Below, piece by piece: positions 1 to 7,031 of a DNA stretch of 13,391 nt. A program made the position numbers and the translations under genes. Below the pieces are notes generated by a model, which was not told the DNA's origin, ran no database searches, and was given only the letters and a program-made list of their open reading frames with translations. Within the stretch, counting starts at the first letter, position 1; every line of letters begins with the position of its first letter. Source of the stretch: Ignavibacteriota bacterium (GTDB taxonomy: Bacteria > Bacteroidota > UBA10030 > JAHEZR01); the NCBI GenBank assembly GCA_023251005.1, contig JAHEZR010000016.1, positions 1 to 13,391 on the forward strand, given 5' to 3'.

Positions 1-477
1 ACCTTCATCACCTAATGTTTTTCCCCATCCACCTACGCGGTATATCTTACCGTCTTCACCCTTCGCACACGCAGCGGAGCCTGTTCCACCGATCAAAATA
101 ATCCCAGGCCCGCTGGCGAATGCCGCCTCCAACGAGATTCGAACATCGGTTTCAACCGTAAGAGAGTTCAGCGGAAACCTTTCCCTTCTACTAAGTTGCA
201 GCAGATGATTCTGGAACTCGGTGCGGTCAACCGCCCGATCGGCTCCGGCGATTCCAATCGACACAGCATATAGATCAGCGGGGCGGCATGAAACTTTCTC
301 ACAACACTTCGCTGCAAGTCCGAGAACCAGCTGCGCCGCTTTCTCAAATCCGGTCACATGCAACGCAGAAGAACCTGCATGCTCCTCAGTAACGAGCGTA
401 CCATCCATCGTAACAAGGACGGCGTCGGTCCTCGTGCTGCTACCATGAATCCCTAACACGTAGCGTTGATGAGCCAC
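1..477 (-). CDS. BadF/BadG/BcrA/BcrD-family (N-acetylglucosamine/MurNAc kinase-like) sugar kinase, N-terminal part
   Basis: The first 159 codons of a leftward gene are visible; the C-terminal part lies beyond the left edge. I read it from a GTG at 477, since no ATG precedes the first beta strand. The fold is an actin/Hsc70-type ATPase: a phosphate-1-like loop (residues 9-17, GIHGSSTRT), an Asp in the next motif (D111 in ETDVRISLEAAF), the phosphate-2 loop (GGTGS, 130-134) and GGWGKTLGDEG (149-159). The last two closely resemble the GlcNAc kinase branch of the BadF/BadG family. That family also contains MurK kinases, which phosphorylate amino sugars, and benzoyl-CoA-reductase activators. A sugar kinase fits better because murQ lies in the same gene run. 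The usual Asp of the first loop (DGGGTKT) is His11 here. A 183-bp gap separates it from the upstream peptidase gene, so it may have its own promoter. The family is firm; the substrate is inferred. Confidence 0.82.
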   Translation of the reverse strand, partial: MAHQRYVLGIHGSSTRTDAVLVTMDGTLVTEEHAGSSALHVTGFEKAAQLVLGLAAKCCEKVSCRPADLYAVSIGIAGADRAVDRTEFQNHLLQLSRRERFPLNSLTVETDVRISLEAAFASGPGIILIGGTGSAACAKGEDGKIYRVGGWGKTLGDEG

Positions 478-549
478 CGCTCTAGAAAATGCAAGTTGAA
501 ATTTGTTTGAGGAAAGTAATCCGCGCCAACCGCGACGCTAGACCTGTTC

Positions 550-615
550 CACACCCAATATCGGAAATTCTACCCTTGGCCTCAAGTCAAATTCTGGCTG
601 TATTTCCGATGTGTG
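550..615. repeat. Inverted repeat in the kinase/peptidase gap
   Basis: Perfect 9-bp arms ATCGGAAAT (560-568) and ATTTCCGAT (602-610) flank a 33-bp loop. Outside them lie CACAC (550-554) and GTGTG (611-615), so the pairing extends to 14 bp if a 5-nt bulge is allowed on the left. It lies upstream of the kinase start in the 183-bp gap 478-660. No U-tract follows it in either direction, so a paired operator or mRNA structure is more likely than a terminator. I see nothing else in this gap beyond a short GC-rich hairpin near 640-655. Confidence 0.45.
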
Positions 616-660
616 AGATTAGTTTGGGAAGCCGGAAGACGCCGCTCGGCGCGCTTCATC

Positions 661-1563
661 TTACCGCATTCTGTCGAGGGCAATCACGGCATTGTGAACT
701 CCCTTTACAACCTCCGCGAGGAAGCCGTAATTCAGCGTGTCGTCCGTGTCGGTCGGGCGGTGATAGTTGGGGTTGCGGAGGAATGCCGTATCGGTAATCA
801 TCGCAGCGGGGAAGCCATGCTTCCAGAAGGAGGAGTGATCGGAGAGGTACAGCGGTGGCAGAAATCCGGGTGCGCTCAAGCTTTCCACATCGATGTTACA
901 ACCTTCACGCATCGCCTCGCTCACAACTCTGACCAATTTTCTGGTGCGAAAATTTCCCACTATGCCGATGAAGTTTCCATTCTTCGGATAACCCCCGATT
1001 CTCCGCATTAGCGGAAACGGATAAGATTGTTTAATATGTTCGCCCGCATACCCAATCATCTCCAGTGAGAGCATTAATTTAACTCTGATCCTATCGAGTT
1101 TCAAACGCTTCGCGTACATGCGGCTTCCCATCTTCGCGGTGTAGAAATATGGCGGCTCCTCAAGCGTAAACGCAACAAAATGGATGGGCCGCTCGTTTGG
1201 GTAATTGCGCAGGAGACGTGCCAACTCTAGCAGCCCTGCCACCCCGCTGGCGTTATCATCGGCTCCCGGCGTGCTAATGACTGTATCGTAATGAGCCCCG
1301 ATGACTATGGCGGGCTTGGCACCGTCGCGACCTTGCTTCTCAACGATGAGATTCTTGACTCTTGTTGAGAATGTTCCAAACGCTTGCGCTTCCACCTTCA
1401 AGCCAAGTGCAACAAATTCCTCCTCAATGAATTCTCCTGCTCGCGTGAGATTGCCGGCCGCAAGGCCGTTCCGTGAGGGAAACTTTCGTGCAAGGACCTC
1501 AACTATTCTGCGGGCGCGGGAAGCTATTTCAAGATTCTCAGATGGTGAAGAATTTTGAGCCAC
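661..1563 (-). CDS. M28-family zinc metallopeptidase (aminopeptidase-like)
   Basis: A 300-residue protein with the co-catalytic zinc set of peptidase family M28. HYD (H91, D93) follows a hydrophobic strand. The bridging Asp lies in GADDNASG (D102), and the catalytic and ligand Glu pair is E135-E136. E168 in SLEMIGY is the fourth ligand, and H268 in NPNYHRPTDT the last. Such enzymes usually release N-terminal amino acids from peptides; a few relatives act on other amides, so the substrate is open. The start is a GTG at 1563: reading upstream in frame meets a TAG before any ATG. There is no signal peptide or membrane segment, so a cytoplasmic enzyme is predicted, whereas many M28 members are exported. 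It follows the DUF2461 gene after 64 bp, probably in the same transcript. Family assignment is confident. Confidence 0.9.
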   Translation of the reverse strand: MAQNSSPSENLEIASRARRIVEVLARKFPSRNGLAAGNLTRAGEFIEEEFVALGLKVEAQAFGTFSTRVKNLIVEKQGRDGAKPAIVIGAHYDTVISTPGADDNASGVAGLLELARLLRNYPNERPIHFVAFTLEEPPYFYTAKMGSRMYAKRLKLDRIRVKLMLSLEMIGYAGEHIKQSYPFPLMRRIGGYPKNGNFIGIVGNFRTRKLVRVVSEAMREGCNIDVESLSAPGFLPPLYLSDHSSFWKHGFPAAMITDTAFLRNPNYHRPTDTDDTLNYGFLAEVVKGVHNAVIALDRMR

Positions 1564-1627
1564 CGGGGATGATACGAATTGTGTGTTCGGCTTTGGATGA
1601 GTCAGGGTGCAGAACTATGCGAGATGC

Positions 1628-2338
1628 CTAACTCTTCCGCATAGCGTTATTCAAAAACCGCACTAGGGGGGTCACCTGTTTGTAGGCCTGCGCAACTTCA
1701 TGGACAAAATTTGGACTAAAACTTTTCTCGTGCGGCCACGTCACGCCGGCATACAGCCATTTGTATTTAAGCCACTCTGCCATCGGATGGTCGGCACGGT
1801 AGCCTTGTGGAACGCGCTGGAGTTTGTCCCCTTCAAGTTCTCCAAAACGACGTCGAAATGCTTTGTCGTTCACAATTGAAAGGAGCTCTTCTGAGCGTTC
1901 GACAAGTGCACGTCGAATCTCTCGCAATTGGTCACTTGGAGGCATGTAGACGCCTCCTCCCGCAAAAGCTTCTCCGGGCTCAATGTTAAGATAGTAGCCT
2001 GCACTTTGCTGCCAGTGGCCTTTAAGATGGAAAACTGCGGCGACGTTGGTTTTGTATGGGGCTTTGTTCTTACTGAATCGAATGTCACGGTAGATGCGAA
2101 ACACCGATCGCTTCGGATGCGCTTCGATCTCAGGAGCGAACTGCACAAATTCACTCCTGAGCGCGGCAACGAGTGACTGCATCGGCAGCTTGACGAAAGC
2201 CTCATAATCCGACTTGTGCGTTTGAAACCACGGCCGATTGTTGTTCTTCTTCAACTGCTTGAGAAATTTTATCCCTTGTTCTGGAAATCCATTGAACGGT
2301 GGATAAACTTCTAAGTCGGGGAGTGGTGGACGAGTCAC
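1628..2338 (-). CDS. DUF2461 (TIGR02453-type) protein of unknown function
   Basis: A 236-residue soluble protein matching the DUF2461 family, whose biochemical role is not known to me. Its hallmarks are all present: NNNRPWFQTHKSDYE near residues 32-46, the basic RIYRDIRFSKNKAPYKTN segment (81-98), and a glycine/aromatic stretch GYYLNIEPGE followed by AGGGVYMP (114-133). The length is usual for the family. The start is GTG at 2338, 15 bp after the purC stop, with no convincing Shine-Dalgarno sequence, so translation may depend on readthrough from purC. No signal peptide or transmembrane helix is seen. The neighbours (purC upstream, M28 peptidase downstream) do not suggest a function. Confidence 0.9.
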   Translation of the reverse strand: MTRPPLPDLEVYPPFNGFPEQGIKFLKQLKKNNNRPWFQTHKSDYEAFVKLPMQSLVAALRSEFVQFAPEIEAHPKRSVFRIYRDIRFSKNKAPYKTNVAAVFHLKGHWQQSAGYYLNIEPGEAFAGGGVYMPPSDQLREIRRALVERSEELLSIVNDKAFRRRFGELEGDKLQRVPQGYRADHPMAEWLKYKWLYAGVTWPHEKSFSPNFVHEVAQAYKQVTPLVRFLNNAMRKS

Positions 2339-2353
2339 GGGGAATCTTGCCGA

Positions 2354-3277
2354 TTAAATGCCAATGAGCAACCTGCTGACTTCAAGATACTTCTCACTCG
2401 TGATTTTGATTACATCGTCGGGCAAGTAGGGGGGTGGCGACTGCTTGTCCCAGCCAGTCGTTTCAAGGTAGTTTCTCACGACTTGCTTGTCGAACGAAGG
2501 CTGATCTCTTCCTGCTTTGTACTGATCCTTCGGCCAAAATCGTGACGAATCTGGCGTCAGCGCCTCATCGATCCAGATGACGGCACTGTTATCATCAAGC
2601 CCAAATTCAAATTTCGTATCTGCAATGATGATGCCTCGCGTAAGTGCATAGCTGGCTGCTTCGGTGTAGATCTTCAGACTCATCTTGCGGAGCTTCTCCG
2701 TAAGTTCCACACCGACGCGTTGTGCCATCTCGGATTCTGATATGTTGATGTCGTGCCCACTTTCTTCCTTTGTGGCGGGTGTAAAGATCGGTTCTGGAAG
2801 TCGAGAACATTGTTGAAGTCCATCGGGCAACCGCATCCCACATACACTTTTTATTTCCCGATATTCCTTCCATCCTGAACCGGCAAGATAGCCTCTCACA
2901 ACACACTCGATCGGGATAACTCTCGCTTTTCTAACGAGCATGGATCTTCCTTCGAGTATGTCTTTGTCCTTCGTCGATTGAATTGGAAAGTCTTTTACAC
3001 TGCAACTGATGAGGTGGTTCGGAATGATATGAGAAAGCTTTTGAAACCAGAAAACTGAAACTTGAGTTAGTACTTTCCCTTTCTGTGGAATTCCGTTCGG
3101 CAACACCCAATCAAATGCTGAGATCCGATCCGTAGAGGCGATTAACAGTTCCTTGCCGAGATCGTAGATGTCACGCACTTTTCCCCTCCTCGGGGATTTG
3201 AGGTCCGGAACTTCCGTTTGTAAAATCACTCCTGTATCCCCAACTTGTTGAGATTCAAGAATCGAATTTGTTTTCAT
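2354..3277 (-). CDS. purC: Phosphoribosylaminoimidazole-succinocarboxamide (SAICAR) synthase
   Basis: PurC condenses CAIR with aspartate using ATP to give SAICAR in purine biosynthesis. All hallmark motifs are present, numbered from the ATG at 3277 (307 residues): RRGKVRDIYDLG (30-41), STDRISAFDWVLP (48-60), IECVVRGYLAGSGW (123-136), IFTPATKEESGHD (164-176), IIADTKFEFG (217-226), WIDEALTPDSSRFWP (235-249) and PSFDKQVVRNYL (260-271). This is the longer form of about 300 residues seen in yeast and many bacteria, not the short form of about 240 residues. A TTG at 3295 overlapping the murQ stop (TTGA) is a possible start six codons earlier. AGGAG lies 3 nt before that TTG and 21 nt before the ATG, so neither start has ideal spacing. 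Either way purC is coupled closely to murQ. Confidence 0.97.
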   Translation of the reverse strand: MKTNSILESQQVGDTGVILQTEVPDLKSPRRGKVRDIYDLGKELLIASTDRISAFDWVLPNGIPQKGKVLTQVSVFWFQKLSHIIPNHLISCSVKDFPIQSTKDKDILEGRSMLVRKARVIPIECVVRGYLAGSGWKEYREIKSVCGMRLPDGLQQCSRLPEPIFTPATKEESGHDINISESEMAQRVGVELTEKLRKMSLKIYTEAASYALTRGIIIADTKFEFGLDDNSAVIWIDEALTPDSSRFWPKDQYKAGRDQPSFDKQVVRNYLETTGWDKQSPPPYLPDDVIKITSEKYLEVSRLLIGI

Positions 3278-3291
3278 GGAAACGATTCTAG

Positions 3292-4251
3292 TCAATTTCT
3301 CCTGTTCTTGGATGCAGCTGCCGTGCGGACAAATCCTCTCGCTTTTTTGAGCCGGCCTCTTGCTTGTCGTGCGGTTACTTTCGCCTTGATCATAACAATT
3401 GCGGTCTTGACATGACCGCCTGCTTGCTTTAACACTTTTTCTGCTGTCTCATAGTCCACTCGTGCGGCGGTCATAAGTACGCGCTTTGCTCGTTCCTCGA
3501 GCTTGCGGCTTTTCATCTGCAGATCGATCATCATATTCTCGTAGACTTTCCCAAGTCGGATCATCGCTGCGGTGGTAATCATGTTCAGCACAAGTTTTTG
3601 TGCCGTACCGGATTTCATTCTTGTCGAGCCCATCACGACTTCGGGTCCAACGTCTGGACATATTGCGACATCAACATTGAGATTAAAACTGGCCCGTGGA
3701 TTCGTGGTGACAAAAATAGTCTTGGCACCACGCTCTTTTGCTTGTTCAATTGCCGCAACGACAAATGGTGTTCGGCGACTTGCTGCAATTCCACACACTA
3801 CGTCCCTTCCCGTAACCTTTTTCTTATCAATAACTTGTCGGCCTTCTTTTGTGCGATCCTCCGCTCCTTCGATCGAACGAAATACGGCGCGCCCTCCCCC
3901 AGCGATGACTCCTTGGATCATCTCGGGATCCGTGCCGTACGTCGGTGGACACTCGGCTGCGTCGAGAATTCCGAGTCGGCCACTCGTTCCCGCACCGACG
4001 TAGATCAATCGTCCGCCACGCTGTAATGCATCAACGACGATGTCGACAGCCTTTGCAATGTACGGAATCTCCATCGCTACCGCGAGAGGAACTTTTCTGT
4101 CCTCTGCATTGATAATTCTCAGAATCTCGCGCACCGACTTAGCGTCGATCTTCGTGCTGCGCCGATTACGCCGCTCGGTAGAGAGGGCTTGGAGTTCATT
4201 GAAGAGGCGCTTTGTGTCTGACGCGTGTGAGCTTTTCTTCAATATTCCCAC
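3292..4251 (-). CDS. murQ: N-acetylmuramic acid 6-phosphate etherase
   Basis: MurQ cleaves the D-lactyl ether of MurNAc-6-phosphate to give GlcNAc-6-phosphate and lactate, a cytoplasmic step of peptidoglycan recycling. The SIS-fold signature is clear: LIYVGAGTSGRLGILDAAECPPTYG (82-106) holds the first catalytic Glu (E100), and SIEGAEDRT (126-134) holds the second (E131). These correspond to E83 and E114 of the E. coli enzyme. GSTRMKSGTAQKLVLNM (208-224) is also diagnostic. The C-terminal UBA-like helical part ends in a short, very basic tail. At 319 residues it is slightly longer than typical (about 300). The start is GTG at 4251, 10 bp after the rsmG stop, with GGAG running into the start codon. 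No MurNAc transporter (MurP) or MurR regulator is visible, but a BadF-type kinase lies four genes downstream. Confidence 0.97.
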   Translation of the reverse strand: MGILKKSSHASDTKRLFNELQALSTERRNRRSTKIDAKSVREILRIINAEDRKVPLAVAMEIPYIAKAVDIVVDALQRGGRLIYVGAGTSGRLGILDAAECPPTYGTDPEMIQGVIAGGGRAVFRSIEGAEDRTKEGRQVIDKKKVTGRDVVCGIAASRRTPFVVAAIEQAKERGAKTIFVTTNPRASFNLNVDVAICPDVGPEVVMGSTRMKSGTAQKLVLNMITTAAMIRLGKVYENMMIDLQMKSRKLEERAKRVLMTAARVDYETAEKVLKQAGGHVKTAIVMIKAKVTARQARGRLKKARGFVRTAAASKNRRN

Positions 4252-4261
4252 TCCGGAATTA

Positions 4262-5038
4262 TCAATTGAAATACACGATGACTGCCTTTCGGTCTGGGTT
4301 GGGTGTTGCCTGGAATCCTTGTACGGTGAGATCGGTAATGGTAATATCTCTCACGTTGCTGCTTCTTCTCGCGAATGCAATTTCCTTCTCTAGATCTCCA
4401 CCTTTCATTGCTATCAAAGCTGGTGAATTGATAAATGTTTTCCTCTGATCCTGGCTCGAAACTCGAGCTGCTGGCCTGCGAAGTCGAAGAAAAGGAAAGC
4501 TCCACTCCGCCAGTTGCTTCAAGTTTGCAACTCCCCGCGTGATAACATAATCGAACTTACCCATGAACTCTTTACGCGTACCTAATTCCTCCGCTCGACC
4601 GCAATCTATCCTCGTGTCTGTCAATGAAAGCTGCTCGACCATGTCTGCGACGGCGACGGCCTTCTTCCTCACAGAGTCGATTAAGTTGAGGGACAATGCA
4701 GGTGAAAGGATCTTGAGGGGGATTCCAGGAAGACCGCCGCCAGTTCCAAGATCTAAAACTCTTCCATCGCTTAGCAGCGAAAGATGGAAGAGGATTGACG
4801 CCGAGTGGAGGATGTGGCGCTCCCAAATGTTTGGCTCGTCCTGTCGTGATATGAGATTAAGCTTCTTGTTCCAATCCAAGAGTAGTTCAACATATTCTTC
4901 TAGGAGATCGCGTTGATCATCGCTGACCGTGAAATCGTTTACGTCACAAATCGATTGGAACCAAGCTCCCTTATGCTCGATCCCAAATGCATCGGGTCTG
5001 ACAGCGCCCTCACGAGATAAGGGTCTTGGATTAGACAC
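4262..5038 (-). CDS. rsmG: 16S rRNA (guanine-N7) methyltransferase RsmG
   Basis: RsmG (GidB) uses S-adenosylmethionine to methylate N7 of G527 (E. coli numbering) in 16S rRNA. The Rossmann methyltransferase core is plain: VLDLGTGGGLPGIPL (94-108) is the SAM loop, DSVRKK (121-126) the acidic strand-2 motif, and YVITRGVANL (164-173) the family's SRA-like motif. The N-terminal helical part, with LLDWNKKLNLIS and ERHILHS, is typical. Two oddities: about 25 extra N-terminal residues from the GTG at 5038, and about 16 extra basic, polar residues (roughly 187-205) between the FPFLRL and ALIAMKGGDL segments. The GTG is the only credible start I find. It follows mnmG by 43 bp; the mnmG-rsmG pair is a classic arrangement near the origin. 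Confidence 0.96.
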   Translation of the reverse strand: MSNPRPLSREGAVRPDAFGIEHKGAWFQSICDVNDFTVSDDQRDLLEEYVELLLDWNKKLNLISRQDEPNIWERHILHSASILFHLSLLSDGRVLDLGTGGGLPGIPLKILSPALSLNLIDSVRKKAVAVADMVEQLSLTDTRIDCGRAEELGTRKEFMGKFDYVITRGVANLKQLAEWSFPFLRLRRPAARVSSQDQRKTFINSPALIAMKGGDLEKEIAFARRSSNVRDITITDLTVQGFQATPNPDRKAVIVYFN

Positions 5039-5060
5039 TATCTTTCTTCAACTTGGCTGT

Positions 5061-5076
5061 TGTGGCACGTGGAACT
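5061..5076. promoter_or_regulatory. Degenerate parS-like site between mnmG and rsmG
   Basis: TGTGGCACGTGGAACT matches the bacterial chromosomal parS consensus TGTTTCACGTGAAACA at 12 of 16 positions. Read on the other strand, it matches the known TGTTCCACGTGAAACA variant at 13 of 16. The CACGTG core is intact. It sits in a 43-bp intergenic gap, two kilobases from the stronger site at 7012. Its asymmetry makes ParB binding uncertain. Confidence 0.35.
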
Positions 5077-5081
5077 CCGAG

Positions 5082-6998
5082 TTATGACCGAAGGTAGACC
5101 ATGAGAACGGAGATATCAGAGGGTGTAACCCCACTGATGCGAGAAGCCTGGCCAATTGACCGGGGTTGTACCGTGAGTAACTTCTCCCTTCCTTCCGTCG
5201 AGATAGACTTCACCCGATTGAAATCGAAATCCTCTGGAATCTCAGAAGTTTCGTACTTGTCAACCCGAGCAATCTGCTCTTTTTGCCTCTCAAGGTATCC
5301 TTCGTATTTTGTTTCTATCTCAATTTGCTCTATCGCTTCTTCCCTAGTACGAATTCTTGCGGCGTCCTTCAACCGCCGAACGAAGGGTTGGCTACCATTT
5401 GATTCTAATTCCAATAGTGCCGACAACGTTACTCTAGGTCGTTTTAGCAGCTGCTCAAGCTTTTCGGGTTGATCAAGTGGTGATTCTCCTATCTTTTCTA
5501 AATACGGGTTAACCTCCTCGGGTGAGGCGCTTCTGCCCCGCAGGAATGTCAAACCCTCGTTAATTAGCCTCTCCTTAAGGAAGAGATTACCCAAGGTTTC
5601 CTGAGGAATCAGGCCGAATTCTCTTCCAATTCTCATCAATCTTCTGTCGGCATTATCCTGCCTAAGGATTAGTCGGTATTCCGCTCTCGATGTGAACATG
5701 CGGTACGGCTCGTCAGTACTCTTGTTCACTAAATCATCTATCAGGACGCCGATGTACGCTTCCGATCTTTTTAGGATAAATGAATCCTCTCCCCTCACCG
5801 TGAGAGCGGCATTTATGCCAGCCATGATTCCCTGAGCAGCTGCTTCCTCATATCCAGAAGTCCCGTTGATCTGCCCAGCGAAGAATAGGCCCTCTACTAG
5901 TTTAGTTTCCAACGTTAACTTTAGCTGATGGGGCGGAAAGTAATCATATTCGACTGCGTAGCCAGGGCGAAGCATTGTAACCTTTTCAAGACCAGAAATT
6001 GTCCTAAGTCCTTGATATTGAATATCTTCTGGCAGGCTAGTAGAGAAACCGTTGACGTATACCACATGGGTATTGTATCCCTCGGGTTCTAGGAAAATGT
6101 GGTGCCTATCCCTCTCTGAAAAGCGCACTATCTTATCCTCAATTGAAGGACAATACCTCGGGCCACGCCCTCTTATCAGCCCAGTAAACATTGGAGACCT
6201 GTCAAATCCCTTTTGCAGAACCGTGTGTGTTTCTGGGTTTGTGTACGTGAGATACATCGGAATGAGCGCTTGGGTGATTGCTTCCGTATGGTAAGAGAAT
6301 GGCTTCGGAGGATTATCGCTAGGTTGTTCATCTACCTGGTTGAAATCAATAGTGTTTATGTCCACGCGTGGGGGAGTGCCGGTTTTCAGTCTACCACTTA
6401 CAAAACCTAGACTTTCTAGGCACTGCGTGAGGCTGTCTGCTGCAGACTCACCAAATCTTCCACCAGCCCGGCTTTTTAAGCCAGTATGCATTAATCCACG
6501 TAAAAATGTGCCTGCACAGAGGATAAGTGTCTTACACTGAAGAAAAGCACCTATTGCGGTTTGGACACCGAATAGCTTGACTCTACCTGGCTTGCTATTC
6601 GCCATTGTGAAAAAGTTTACAATTGTATCCTCTGCCAGCTCGAGAAGAGCCTGCTTTTCTGCTTTACGAAGTGCTTCTTCCGAATAAAGTTCTCGATCAT
6701 TCTGACATCGAGGGGACCAAACCGATGGACCTTTTGAGGTGTTGAGCATTCTGAAGTGAACTCCGGTCGCGTCTGCAATTTTGCCCATTTCGCCACCTAG
6801 GGCATCGATTTCGCGGACTAGGTGGCCTTTAGCTGTGCCTCCAATCGCTGGATTGCAGGACATCCTACCTACCGAACGTTTCTCCATCGTCATCATTAGC
6901 GTTGCACAGCCCATCCGAGCGGCGGCAAGTGCGGCCTCCACTCCGGCGTGGCCCCCTCCTACTACTATGCAATCGTAGTCCTTTCGGTTATAACTCAT
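5082..6998 (-). CDS. mnmG: tRNA uridine-5-carboxymethylaminomethyl modification enzyme MnmG (GidA)
   Basis: MnmG is the FAD-dependent partner of MnmE. Together they add a carboxymethylaminomethyl (or aminomethyl) group at C5 of wobble U34 in certain tRNAs. At 638 residues it is full length. The N-terminal FAD loop [16 protein letters not shown] lies at 11-26, [20 protein letters not shown] follows at 46-65, and [12 protein letters not shown] marks the middle. [12 protein letters not shown] contains the conserved catalytic-region Cys. [16 protein letters not shown] is the second nucleotide-binding signature, and [15 protein letters not shown] starts the C-terminal helical domain that binds MnmE and tRNA. 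The start is ATG at 6998, 33 bp after mnmE, with no clear Shine-Dalgarno sequence. The parS palindrome lies in that gap. Confidence 0.98.
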   Translation of the reverse strand: MSYNRKDYDCIVVGGGHAGVEAALAAARMGCATLMMTMEKRSVGRMSCNPAIGGTAKGHLVREIDALGGEMGKIADATGVHFRMLNTSKGPSVWSPRCQNDRELYSEEALRKAEKQALLELAEDTIVNFFTMANSKPGRVKLFGVQTAIGAFLQCKTLILCAGTFLRGLMHTGLKSRAGGRFGESAADSLTQCLESLGFVSGRLKTGTPPRVDINTIDFNQVDEQPSDNPPKPFSYHTEAITQALIPMYLTYTNPETHTVLQKGFDRSPMFTGLIRGRGPRYCPSIEDKIVRFSERDRHHIFLEPEGYNTHVVYVNGFSTSLPEDIQYQGLRTISGLEKVTMLRPGYAVEYDYFPPHQLKLTLETKLVEGLFFAGQINGTSGYEEAAAQGIMAGINAALTVRGEDSFILKRSEAYIGVLIDDLVNKSTDEPYRMFTSRAEYRLILRQDNADRRLMRIGREFGLIPQETLGNLFLKERLINEGLTFLRGRSASPEEVNPYLEKIGESPLDQPEKLEQLLKRPRVTLSALLELESNGSQPFVRRLKDAARIRTREEAIEQIEIETKYEGYLERQKEQIARVDKYETSEIPEDFDFNRVKSISTEGREKLLTVQPRSIGQASRISGVTPSDISVLMVYLRS

Positions 6999-7011
6999 GT
7001 CGTAAGAGTGG

Positions 7012-7025
7012 GTTTCACGTGAAAC
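7012..7025. promoter_or_regulatory. parS centromere site (ParB binding)
   Basis: GTTTCACGTGAAAC is a perfect 14-bp palindrome identical to the core of the widely conserved bacterial parS consensus (TGTTTCACGTGAAACA); only the two outermost bases differ. It lies in the 33-bp gap between mnmE and mnmG, close to the origin, where parS sites normally cluster. ParB loading here would organise the origin region for segregation. No parA or parB gene is present in the window, so the protein partner is inferred. Confidence 0.85.
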
Positions 7026-7031
7026 TGATGG

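Noticed and set aside
613..1011. A 132-codon plus-strand open frame over the M28 gene end
   Set aside because: It is antisense to the catalytic His region of the M28 peptidase, which is a clear gene.
3278..3295. TTG at 3295 as the purC start
   Set aside because: Not excluded, but the ATG at 3277 is preferred because AGGAG is only 3 nt from the TTG and the added six residues show no family similarity.
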